Source: Paragordius varius (lineage: Eukaryota > Nematomorpha). From it: a DNA stretch of 64,000 bases. Below, in pieces: positions 27,501 to 40,065 of the stretch (position 1 is its first letter; each line of letters opens with the position of its first letter). A program made the translations under genes and the position numbers. The stretch spans positions 372,001-436,000 of the forward strand of contig OZ176055.1 of assembly GCA_964247055.1 (NCBI GenBank), written 5' to 3'. Under the pieces are notes generated by a model. It made no database searches. It was not told the DNA's origin and saw only the letters and a program-made list of their open reading frames with translations.

Positions 27501-29032
27501 TTAGAAACAAGTCTAAAAAATGGATATCGGGTTGGTAATTAAAATTTATCAGGATTTTCCTTATTTTATATCGGCACAAAAAGTTTAATAAGCCAACTAA
27601 TAAAATATTTGTGTGAATTGTTTTGTACGCTACCCTAGTACATAACATTTTTAGACAAAAAAACCAAAGTTAAAATTGATAATATCTCGATTTTTAACCC
27701 GTATTACAAATAATATGTTTAATGTAAGGATGATAATTGATAAAACTCCATGTTTCTAATTATGATTTTCTTTTTTAGAGAGAGAATGGTTGAGCGCCAA
27801 TACTATACAAAATAAAATGTAATTATTATCAAAATTTAAGAGTATTTAACTTTATAGGTACTAGAAGTCTTCTGGTTGATTCCATCTAATTCTGACATCA
27901 AAACTTTATATATATTTTAGCATATGAGTGTGTGTTAAATTTAATGAATGTTAAATGTATGACATAAAATTTAAGCTCAATAGTTTACATTTCACAGTTT
28001 AATCTTGCTAAAGGAACTGCTAAATATCTATCTTTTAAATCCACTAAATAATAAAATATAAATATAATAAGTAAAGGGATTAATATATATCATCTTTAAG
28101 AGATGTCAAAATATGAATATAGATTTATTAATATGATTATTACCATCGTTGTTAATATATTATTATATTAGTATTCAGGAGAAAGCTTTTTTATTATATA
28201 TCTAAACTTTTAACTTGGCCTTAAGTAGATAAAAGATGGATTACAGAAGTTATATAATATAACTTGTTCAAAACTTAATAAATATCAAAATGTTTGATGT
28301 TTTTTTGCTCTCTGAATAAATTATTATCATTTTTTTTAATCTACTGAAAAATGTATTTGACACATATTGAAACTTATATTTAATATATTTATCAAGCAAA
28401 TATTACAATAGGCTAGGCCCTAAAAAATTAAAATTTTAAATTTTTTTGTAAAATTTTCAAATTTTTATGTGAGTTAGGTATTGTAAATATTATTTTATAA
28501 ATAATTTTAAAAGAAAAAAATTTACCAGATAGAATGTGTCCGAATTATAAATATTAATATATAATAGTAGATATATTGTTTTAAAACTTTTAATATGCAG
28601 GAATTTGGATTATCAAGAATTTCTTATTAATTTTACAGGTATTTAAAAAATTGAAATAAATAAAGTGAGGTAAAAATATGTATGTTGAAGAAATTTAACG
28701 ATTCTAATGAAAATATTCGTATGTCCCTATTTGGATAATGATAAAAATATATATTATGACATCCAATTTTCGTAAAAATATATTAAAAATATCTATTTAG
28801 TGTATGTAATGCAGTTAGCCTTTAAAAAGAGTGTTTATGCTACGTTTATAAAAATATAGAAAACAATGTATTGAATGTTTCATTGATGTCTAATTTTTTT
28901 AATAAATATAGTCTGAATTACAATTTTTTAAGAAAATAGCTGTGCTTTATCCATAGCTGAGATTTGATCGAAACGAAATATTTTTAAAGTGTGGTTAAAA
29001 TTTGAGGATTATAATAAATATACAGGAAAATA
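24567..29032. other. Gene-free AT-rich stretch, 4.5 kb
   Basis: No gene is supported. A 65-codon plus-strand frame at 24865-25062 encodes a Lys/Arg/Asn-rich peptide. I do not recognise it, and there are no splice sites or promoter signals to back it. No RNA gene or transposon end was seen. Confidence 0.4.
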
Positions 29033-29299
29033 CAGTAAAAACTTAAAATAAACGGACAAAACGTAAAAATATGAATACTAATATTCTTTTCTAAACGATA
29101 GTCATACTTTTTAAATCATGATTTTATTTTAACCCAATTCATTGTTTCAAATGGCAAAGTATAAAACACAAATCTATATTTTACCATTGTAACTAAAAAG
29201 CTATATATGAAAGATTAAGGTTTTAAAAAGTATGGTTATCTTTTAAATAAAAATATTTGTCTTTTTTATGTTTTGTCCGTATAATTTCAATTTTTACTG
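29033..29299. mobile_element. MITE family 1, copy h
   Basis: Left end CAGTAAAAACTTAAAATAAA after TA (29031-29032). Right end TTTCAATTTTTACTG before TA. About 267 bp, well preserved. Confidence 0.78.
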
Positions 29300-29369
29300 T
29301 AAAAGTACCCTTTATCATGATATGTTTTTCTCGTTTTAAGTTATGCCATTATAAAATACGCTTTAAATT

Positions 29370-29763
29370 AGTGATGTCCAACAAAGGCTTTGCGGGTTGC
29401 AATTTAAATTCTCCGGCCGTATTTAATATATATATATATGGGCATTTATTATAGATTTTTAGATTTCAAACATAAAAGTGTAGTATATAGCAAATTTTTA
29501 TAACTTTCTGCCAATTAAATAAATTAATTTATAAAATATTAATTTTGTTAGGTTTCATAACTCAAATTACTGCGCATTTTAGATATGCATATTATTAATA
29601 AATTTATAAAATCAAACATAAGACTTTAAAACGCAAACATAACACAAAAATTTTTTCTTGCACTTTTTAAATTGGATAGCCTTATGGCAAAAATTTGTTA
29701 GCAAATATCATTTTTAAGAATGTCCATTCGTGGGCCGTACACGGAGATCCGCATGTTGGACGC
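29370..29763. mobile_element. Worn non-autonomous hAT-like element
   Basis: The left side reads AGTGATGTCCAACAAAGGCT with GCGGGTTGCAATT. The right side, inverted, reads CAAGGGCGTCCAACATGCGG with GGCCCACGAATGG. The TGTCCAAC plus GCGGGCC pattern is typical of hAT ends. No matching 8-bp target duplication remains and there is no open frame. Confidence 0.45.
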
Positions 29764-31277
29764 CCTTGATATCTAGATGATTGCATGTCAGAATAAAAAA
29801 AATTTGTTTTTGAAATATCGATATATTAAAAATCAAAATTTTGTACAACTGAGCATGATTTTAATTCCGATTAACGATGGTTACTTTAAAATTTTGCGCG
29901 GGGTGGGACTAAACATATGGGCTTATCCATAACAAGTCCTATCATGTCCTATCACCCACCATTTTATAATATATAATATATGAGACACTAAATTAAAATG
30001 AGACCACACATTTCCCGTAAATTTGCTCAAAGGACCTGATTTATTTTGAAAATTTTATACCTACAATAAAGAGGCACACTTTACGATTTTTAATTGTTAA
30101 TAAGAGCAATAACATATTTAATTCCTATTATATAAAAAAAATGGTTGACAAAAAACTATTTTGGGAACGTACAAATTAGACAAAAAGATTTATGATTAGA
30201 GCGACTAAACATGAGGGCTGATTCAAAAAGTGGTTCGACTATGTTTAACCTTTATAATAAACGTAGGTACAACATCTCAACTTTTTCAAAAATCAAAATA
30301 ACAATCCATAAACAATATTCCTGAACAAAAGAATAACTATGGACATTGATTTGAACATGTTTTTTTTAATTAAGACATATTTTATATATTGTATATAACA
30401 TTGAGTAGAAGCAAACTTTTTAAAATAAACAAATGCGCAAAGATTTCCCTTATAAACCATAAAAATCCTGATTTCAGATTATACTCATCTCATCGTTTAG
30501 AGGATCATTCAACCTGCAAAAAAGCTGAGTTTTATAATGTGCGAAAATTTTCCAATAAAATCTTGATAAAATTGATATTTCTTAAACATATTTTTAAGAT
30601 TAGTGTATCCAATCGGCAAAAACTAGAAAATTTTGCATTTTACTAATGTTTAGTACTCCCCATGTATATATTTCAAACTGTCACAGTTTTTGATTAAAAT
30701 GTGGTCTGCCAAGCTATTTGTGTTGAAAACACCTGAAAATAAGAGCACACCATTTTTCATATTTGCTAAAAAGCTACTTTGTACTTATGCCGATATGACA
30801 AAATGCTAATTTAAAAGCCATTTAGTTACCTCGTATGTGGTGAAATTTTTGACAACCAAGTTGAAATCCAATTACGCTTCACTTCATAAAGTATTTAGCG
30901 CTCTGTCAAAAGTCTGTTATCAAAAATAAATTTTATTAATCGGAGGAAAAATAAAAGTTATAAACTGAAGAGTTATTATGTTTAAAAAAAATTGACGGCT
31001 GTGAATTAACTGATTGTTCTATGAAGTGCTGTCATAGTAGCTAGAATTTTTTTCCAGAGAAATAGTTTTTTGCAATTTTAGCGCCGCATGCAATAAATCT
31101 ATTAATTAAAAAAACTAAATTAAGTTAATACTTATTAACGCATGTACATTATTTAAAGTAACTAGTAATGCATTTTTATCAATTTTAAATTTGAATTATA
31201 AGGTAATTTGGGAGATCAAGCCAAACAATACACTAAAAAGTATATTAACACAGTGCCACACAAAAAATAATCTAGAT
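29764..31277. other. Gene-free AT-rich stretch
   Basis: No gene, RNA or recognised element. An 85-codon frame at 30389-30646 has no recognisable motif and is probably chance. Confidence 0.4.
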
Positions 31278-32881
31278 CAGTTTCTTAAACTATGGATCGC
31301 GACCCCATTTGGGGTCGCGGTTGATAAAAATACAATTTAACAAATGTTTTTTTACTTGTAAAATTATTGTTATAAAAAATAACAATCATCGTAGATAAAT
31401 ATATCATAAAATCTTCTGTTTTGGAAGGACTGTTTATACCAGCATTTCTATTCCGATCATTAAACTATATATTTATGAAAATAGACAATGCTGGCTTTGT
31501 GATCTGTTTCCGGAAAACCGGTACCATTCAAATCCAAATGTCAAAAAATATAAGCATTAATGAATGCCCCGACAATAGCTTCGCCCTTTTTATGAATTAG
31601 GCTCCCAGTTCGGGCAGTCCACTCCGTTTAAAAAACGAGTTTTTTTGCAAATAAAAGTCCAGAAAAATCGTGTCTTTGAGACAATTTTTCCGAAAACGCA
31701 TTGTTAATATAATTATTTTTTTCGATTGCGCCGAACCTAGTCGGCTTATTTTTTTAATATAAGCTCTCTTTTTACTTGTTCCCCCCGTAAAATGCCATTT
31801 TTTTCAAAGAACTAAAAATTTTTTCCCAGGTATGAGACCATTCTGAGGATTCGACTTATTCTCAGTTAAAAGGCAAAAATTTTAGTATTGCATTAAATAT
31901 TGGCTGCTTGGTAAACAGATGGCCGCTAAAACTGCACCCCTATATGGAAATTGGGTTGTTCTGGAGCTAATTTACAGAAAATATATGAAGCCATATGAGC
32001 TCATTAAGAGCTCGAAATATCACCCGTTAAGGTCTTTTTTTATTAGCCGTTAATAGGGGGCCTTTAATGCCCTAAAACGCCATCATATAACAATTGTTTG
32101 GTGTTGATGTCTTTTTTCTAACCCATGAGACGATTATCATAGATGATTCCAAATATTTTCCCTAAAAAGGCAAATAATTCAGCGCATTTTTTTATTTAAG
32201 CCTATGAATAGGGGTCTACCGGTTTTAAACTGAGCATACAAAAATGGCGTACTTTTGGAGCTAATTTTAAATAACTTAAGAAGCCATACGATTTTAGTTA
32301 AACACATTTCTTGGGAATTTGTATAATATCATTCTTTCCTTAAAAGGGACTACAAATGTATTACTTTTTATCCCTTGATCCCAGCTGTATGAACACAACT
32401 TCAAATTAGACCTTTAACCATGATTTCACAAAACAAAATTTATAAAATAAATCCAGTGATAGTTGAATATTAATTTTTATAAGGGACAGATTAAATATGG
32501 TAAATTTCGAATAAACAATATTTCAGCATATGCAAAAACCCGTAAAAGAATAATTAAACACATTCTTTTTATCAAATATATTTATTATTATTTTTTTATC
32601 TCCATTAACTCTATTTATTGCAAATTATAAAGAATATTTATTGTAAGACTACCTCCCCACCGAAGCGTGACAGGGCCAGCTAGTATGTATATGAATCAAA
32701 AAATGTTATGGAAATTTATGAAAAAATATATATATATATTTTTGTCAATAAAACCGATTATTATCAATAAAATTTTTAGGTGTTTTTTCGAAGGAACTAT
32801 TATTTATCTTTTATATTTGTTGGGGTCGTTGAGAAATTCGCAATCATTGTGTCGTGAACTACAAAAGTTTAAGAAGCCCTG
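31278..32881. mobile_element. Non-autonomous hAT element with perfect 8-bp target duplication
   Basis: The left end is CAGTTTCTTAAACTATGGAT with GGGGTCGCGG close by. The right end, inverted, is CAGGGCTTCTTAAACTTTTG with AACGACCCC. These ends match the hAT-Charlie-like pattern. ATCTAGAT stands on both sides (31270-31277 and 32882-32889), so the boundaries are firm. At 1604 bp it has no transposase frame. The interior is noticeably less AT-rich than its surroundings. It contains a repeated block (TGGAGCTAATTT followed by GAAGCCATA, near 31970 and 32258) and a stretch at 32645-32688 reading, on the minus strand, ACTAGCTGGCCCTGTCACGC. The interior may therefore include another, older repeat. Confidence 0.82.
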
Positions 32882-34106
32882 ATCTAGATTGAAATAAATA
32901 TTTTGATAGATATGTGTATTAGGATCTCGTTTTGGTTTTGCGAGTAATATTAGAATTAATACCACTTTTGTGGTAAATTTTCATATTAAAAAATGGCAAA
33001 ATTTGCATTTTTTTAAATAAATTTTATTGGGAATAGCTAAAGGCTTAAAATTACCAAAACATATAACATATTAATAAAAAGCGAAATATTTGTCAAAAAA
33101 ATGAATATACTATTAGCTTTCAACAGCCTCAAAATCTTGTCTATACGAAAAGTGTCTTAATTACCATTTCCGGTATTGCGAGATAAGATTTTTGATTTAT
33201 GTTAACAAACAAAATAACGAAAGATATATCGAACAAATTGTATATTTTACTTAAAATTATATTTATGGCAATTTTGTTGAAGAGTACTTCCTACTGTTTT
33301 TAGGCATAATAACGGTAAATAAACATATTCGGTTATGTATTTGAAACATTTTTATTTATATTTGAGTATATTAAACATTTTTATCCTTTAATATTTATGA
33401 TCAGATTTGTGGCATTAATTATATATTTAAGTTGTGTTTTTGCAAAGCATTTATTATTTAAAACCAATCACCATTTTTAATCACTAATAAAATTTTGGAC
33501 TTTCGAAACACATTTAACTGATTTGTAAATGGAGTTAAGTTGTTTTTATAAATTTTTATATCACATTTTATCCTAAAAAACAAGCATACTTCACAAAATA
33601 TTATCAACATTTTTATACGCTTATAATTGTCCACAAAAATTATCTAGATGAAATTTATATATTCTAATAAGTATCATGATACCACGGTGGTCCTTTTGGT
33701 CCTGGCAAGTGATAACTTCTCTCAAAAAAAAATTTTCCTGTTTTTTTATACCACTAAAATATATCATAAACTAAATAAAATATCAGATTTTTAACGAATA
33801 TTAATTTTTAGATCTAAGCGCCAAAGTTTAAAATGAGAGTTTTTTTACCGTAAAAATTGAAAATATATATAACAACTACCAAAGCGTAATTTATACTATT
33901 TTAAGATCAAAACACTAAAAACGTATAAATATATAAACCTCTTTTATTCGAGGATGCAAAGTATGAAATACCCTCAACCAAGTTTTACCATAATTTATAT
34001 TTTAAGCAAAATATCCATCGCCAAAATCTAGCATATATATTTTATGCCTTTGTAAGAGAACTAACTCATTCAATAAGAGGTAAAATTATGAGTTTTGGAA
34101 ATCATA
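32882..34106. other. Gene-free AT-rich stretch
   Basis: Apart from the second copy of the ATCTAGAT target duplication at its left edge, nothing recognisable was seen. Confidence 0.4.
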
Positions 34107-34389
34107 CAGTAAAAATTGAAATTATACGGACAAACGTAAAAATATAATGACAAATATTATTACAAAGGACAATCCTACTTTTTTCAACCTTAATTTTTAC
34201 TATGAAAATTATTTAATTACAATCGTAAAATACAAATAATGTGTTGCCAATATATATCTCTATTATGTACTTTGAGATTTTAAACAATGAGTTATATTTA
34301 AAAAAAATTAAGAATTATTGATAGTCTTTTAGAAAAAAATATTTGTCTTAATATTTTAAATTTTGTCCGTATAACTCCAATTTTTACTG
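34107..34389. mobile_element. MITE family 1, copy i
   Basis: Left end CAGTAAAAATTGAAATTATA after TA (34105-34106). Right end CCAATTTTTACTG before TA. One of the best-preserved copies. Confidence 0.8.
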
Positions 34390-35963
34390 TATTTAAAAAT
34401 AAAAATTTTATAAAAAAAACTGTCTTGCTATTTATATGTAGTTAATTTAATAATTTATTGAAATGTTTTAAAATAGGCAATTAGTATTACCCTAAAAATT
34501 TATTTAATAAATTGTGAGCAAATATGAATTATTTCTAATATAAAGCAGTTGCTACAAAAATGTAGATTAAAATCCTTAACGCTTCCTATCAGAATATATA
34601 TATATATATATATATTATCAAGATTTTAATCTCTGATTTCGGCCAAACCGAGGTTAACTGTATAAATAAATAGTACCAGATTATAAATAACATTTTCAAC
34701 TAATAAATTTTACTGGATATTGATAACTTTATATCGCGAGAATTTGTTAAATGGTAATCAACGAAAGTTTGTTTTGCGCTATGATCACAGCGCATATGAA
34801 GGCATATCTGAAAAGATCAATTAAGAGTTTATGGGTGTGAAATCAAAATATGGTATCAAAAAATGTGAGTTTATTAATCCATGTTATCATAAAATAATAT
34901 AATTGAAAGTTACCCACTAAATATCCATGTTGAAATAATATAAATATTTGTAGTAATTTACTATGTGGTACTGCGGAGCTCAGCATCTGATTATATTTTT
35001 TTTTGGGCCCCTATATTTATTTTAATAAGACTTTTATTAATAGAAATTTGGTTTAAATTTGTTTTGGTATTGCACACTAGGGTTAGCGGATGGCAAACAC
35101 ACTAAAAAATCAATTATTTTGTTGATGAGATATACCCAATGAACTGATAAAAATCTTTTTATATCTATCGGAATTTATTAGTGTGCAGCCTGTATAATAA
35201 TGATATACGAATGTAATATATTAATATTTTAAATACTGCTTTCGACTGACACACGTGTTCATAGCAATCAATGGTATATAACTAGGAAATTAAAGTATTT
35301 TCTATTAAGTTGAAAAAATTTATCAGAATTTATATTTAATTAACAGTTATGACCTGGGGTAGTGTTTACCACAGGTCCTTTTAAAATTTAAATATTTTTA
35401 AATATTTTTTATCACTCAACCAAATTTATATTTTAGCGGCATGATACATATATTTTTGCAAAAATTCTAAACTCAAACTTATCAATCGCCAATATCTTTA
35501 ATTTTCTAAATTGTAATACAACAAGCAAATAATTGTAGAGTATGGTAAAAATTTGTAAATTAACTTATGAGCCAAATTAATCACCACCAATTTTTTTGAT
35601 ATTTATTGATTCTCAAATCAGTGTTGAGCTAATTTAATTTGTGTCTCTGGAAGTTAAAATACTGTAAAATTTAAAGTTTTATTATCTATACAGAAGCACA
35701 AGGTTTAATAAATTATAACTTACTCTAAACAGAAGTTAATTGTATATTATTAAACATTGGGGAAGAAAAATACCCAAAATCATATGTGGACAAAATCAAA
35801 AAAATAAAGTTATAATTTTTTATCCAATTATAACTATTTATTTAGGCATCAAATTTTTTGGGGTTAATTAGCATAATAAGGTAGTACCATGTGGTGCACC
35901 ATTTGAATGTCATATGCTAATTCAAAAATTAAAAATGTCATAGTTTCTTTTTGTGGTCCATAA
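34390..35963. other. Gene-free stretch, upstream region of the deacetylase gene
   Basis: A (TA)n tract lies at about 34594-34616. The promoter of the gene starting at 35964 should lie at the right end, but no TATA box or initiator stands out. An in-frame TAA directly precedes the gene's ATG. Confidence 0.4.
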
Positions 35964-38787
35964 ATGACCCGACAATCAATTACATTGTTTAAAGATGCTC
36001 ATATTTTAAGAGACAATCAACTGGTAAAAGATGATTTGTGGGTTAGGAATGGTAAAATCATTAGTCCAGAATCTACTTTCTTCGAAGAAAAAATTTTACC
36101 TAATTACGTTTATTTTTGTAATGGCAAAATTATATCGCCAGGTTTCATAGATGTACAAATTAATGGTATAGTTTATGTTTTTTATTTTAAGGTGCATATG
36201 GGATAGATTTTTCTCAATTGAGCCCAGAAACCGCACAAGAGAACGTCGATTTTGTCGCCACAAATATTGTAAAACATGGAGTTACTTCCATTGTTCCAAC
36301 TATTATAACATCTCCAGCTGAATATTATCATAAAGTAAGATTTTTAAATAAAATATAAATTGTTTTAAAAATTTTATTTAAGTTATTTTATAATATACCA
36401 TTTACAGTTCAAATTCACCCTTTAACATTCTAACTCCTTGAACGATTCTCGAATTCAACCTAAAAATAAATTATGTGTTTTCGAACTAAGATAACTCATT
36501 AATATGAAATATATGTTTATGGCATACTTTATTATTTTTTCAGTATTATTTTAATTTAAAACAAAATTTTCTTTTGTTTAAAAATATATGAAAATATAGG
36601 TAATTTTTATTCTTAAAAAACATATAATTTATTTGAGGGGGAATTTGAATTGTTCAAGGGTAAGTCTGAATTGTTTGGGGGCGAATTCGAATTGTAAATG
36701 GTATATTTATTATTTGTTAGATTATCCCACAAATTACGAAAAGTCTTGACAATCATGATAAAGCCAATATTTTAGGTAAAAAATAATAAAATAATTCTAA
36801 ATATATATGTAAAATTAATCATTTTATTTCAAATTAATATTTCTAATACGTTTAAGAGGGGTAATTGTTATATACGCTGTATTTGTAATATTTATTTGAA
36901 ATTTTATGACCGTCTTTATTAAATAACTTGACTTAATTATGTCCTTTAACTGTTACGACTCTAACTAGTAAAAAGCCTTTATCCCCCCACAAAATAGAAT
37001 TTTTAATCACATTTTATTTTTATTTTTTTTATTCGCATTTGAGTTTTATATTTTACTCTTTGCCTAACTACAGTCATGTATCCTTTATTTTAAAAGAAAT
37101 TTAATTTTTTTGTTAAATGGGGGTATAAATATTTGGTAAAAAGAAAAAAAACATAATTACTTTCTATAGTATTAACAATATCATATTTATGATAAAAAAA
37201 TATAAGTATTACCATAGAGCTCTTGTTTTTTCCATTCCTTACCAAATATTTATATTATACCGAAAAATATTAAATTTTTGATAAAATAAAGGATACAAGA
37301 CTTTTAATGTAATTTTTATACTTATCACTAAACTTTTTTTTAAGGTTTACATTTAGAGGGCCCATTCATAAACCCCGAGAAAAAGGGAATTCATAATGAA
37401 CAATACATTGCTGTTAATCAGCTATCAGCAAATCAAAACACGCATAAAAACGAAAACAATCAGTTTATTTTTACGTTTGAACATTTTAAACGTATATATG
37501 GACGCAATTTTGATTTAACTAAACAAAAAGAAGAAAAAATAGAAAAAACCGCTATAACTGAGTTAAATTACAACAATATCACCAGTTTTTCAAACGCAAA
37601 ATCAAATGATGTTTCACATTCAATCGCTATTATAAGTCTGGCCCCTGAGCTGCCTGGCATGCCTGAAATCATACAAAAATTAACGCAAGAAAAGGGGATT
37701 GTAGTTTCACTTGGTTAAAACTCATTTATATCACTTTTTTATATTTCTAAAATTTTGGTATGAGTATTTGATGTAAAATAAGTGGAAAAAAAATTTTTTG
37801 TTTAAATTACGATTGTTAAATATCTCAAAAAAAGATATTAAATTTTTAAGTAATTTCCAAAACTTTGTTTTTTTCCAAAAAATTTCTCACTTTAACTTTT
37901 AAATATTGTTTTCAGCGTAGAATAAGTTCTTTTTTATTGAATGTTATCGGATAAATAACATAAAAAGTAAATTGACAGATTATACTTTTTTGAGCCATCC
38001 AATTTTATTATAGTTTGGGTTATTTATTAATGTAATGAAAAAAAACTAACTAAGATCCATTAAAAATTCAGTATTTATTTTGTTAAAATACTGTTATTTA
38101 CTCCCCTAAAAAATGATTTAAAATTCTTAGAACTAAGAACAATGTTATTTATAAATATATACTATTTGAAATTTTTAACCCATTTTTATTAAACTATTCT
38201 CTATTCTAGGTCATTCCATGGCAAATTTGGAACAAGGGCTTACAGCTCTTAAACATGGTGCCACTTTCATAACTCATCTCTTTAATGCTATGTTACCTGT
38301 AAAATTTAAATTTTTTTTAAAATAAAAATATAAATTTAATTTTTTTCCACATAAAAAATAGATAGGTTTGAAATGTAGAATATAGTATTAATATTTATAT
38401 AGAAAATTATATAAAGTAAAATTATACGGACAAAACGTTAAAATATAAAGACAAATTTTTATTTTCAAAAGAAAACGCCATACTTTTTTAAGCTTCATTT
38501 TTGTAAATATAATTCATTATTTCAATTGATTGCATATTATAGAATTGATATCTATATTGGTGACACACTATAAAATATATATTTTATAATTTTAATTATA
38601 TAATTTATATGAGAATTGAGGTTAAAAAGGTATGGTAGTCTTTTAGAAAAAAATATTTGTCTTCATCTAACGTTTTTGTCTGTTTATGCAACTTTGACTA
38701 TCTAAAGTTGTATAGTTACCAACACCTTTAAATATACTATCATCTATACTTCAAATACATCTAAAATAAGTTTTGTTTAATTGAATA

Positions 38788-38823
<36 letters not shown>

Positions 38824-40023
38824 TTGAAATATCCTCCTTTAAACTTAACGTAATACTCTGAAATAATAACAATAATTTATGTTATTAAAAAATGATTTGC
38901 TAATGTTGAATTATATTAGCTGCCCAAAAACACTTTATATTTAGAGTGATTTGAATTGTTCGGGGGTGAATTTGAATTGTTTAAGGATGAATTAAAATTT
39001 TAAATGGTATATTGCATTCAATTGTTAATTTTTTAAAGTTTTCATAAATTTTTTGCAAATACGAATGATTTTGTAAAATAATTAATATACATCCTAGTTT
39101 AAATTAGTGTTGGATTGAATATTAGTTTTTATTTTATTTATTCCCCTATAACAATCATTATACGGACTTATATATAGGCAGGGTAGGCAGAAAACATAAA
39201 AGATATGGTTGTCTTTATAGCATTTTAAATGACATATACCTTTTAAAACATTTTTCAAATTTATCTTTTTTTTAATAGTTTCACCATAGAGACCCAGGTT
39301 TAGTTGGTCTTTTAACTGCGGCCAACAATAGCTTAGATATAATGGGCATGAATAAGCATAAAACTTCAGAGGTTTTACCATTGTATTTTGGTATGATTAC
39401 TGATGGAATACATACGAATCCTGCTGCAATTAACATTGCACAACGAACGTATAATGAAGGTGAGTTTTTATGAAAAAATTTTAACTCATTAAACAAATGG
39501 TAAAAGGATAAAATTGTTAAAAAACTAGTTATTTTTATTTAAACTTGTATATATTACATAAATAATTTACATTTTAAAGATTTGGAATATATCGTATTTT
39601 TATTGCGAAAATCATATAGAAAAAGTACTTAATATATTTAAGGTATGTATGTTAAGTTCATTCTTTTTTTAAAAAAAATCGAGTTTTTTGTCAAAACACT
39701 ACTTTTAAAGTGAACCCCGTATTTTAATTTAAACCAAAATTTGCTTTAATCTTAAACATGAAAACATGATAATATGATTGAAAACTATATTATAAGCTAT
39801 ATTAATCTTTTTTTTCTTTTATTGTCAATAATAGGATTATGTATAATTACGGACGCAATTGTCACCATGGGCCTTGATGAAATAAATAAGAACAATCAGG
39901 ATTCACAAGAAGGACCTACGATGGAAAAGCTTTTAAAGCGGTAAAAAAAATATTTTTTAAAATTACATAATTTTTTGGATATCAACATTTTACATTTTCT
40001 ATCACAAATTATTTGAATTTCTG

Positions 40024-40065
<42 letters not shown>

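Noticed and set aside
30389-30646. 85-codon frame
   Set aside because: No recognisable content and codon use like the surrounding non-coding DNA.
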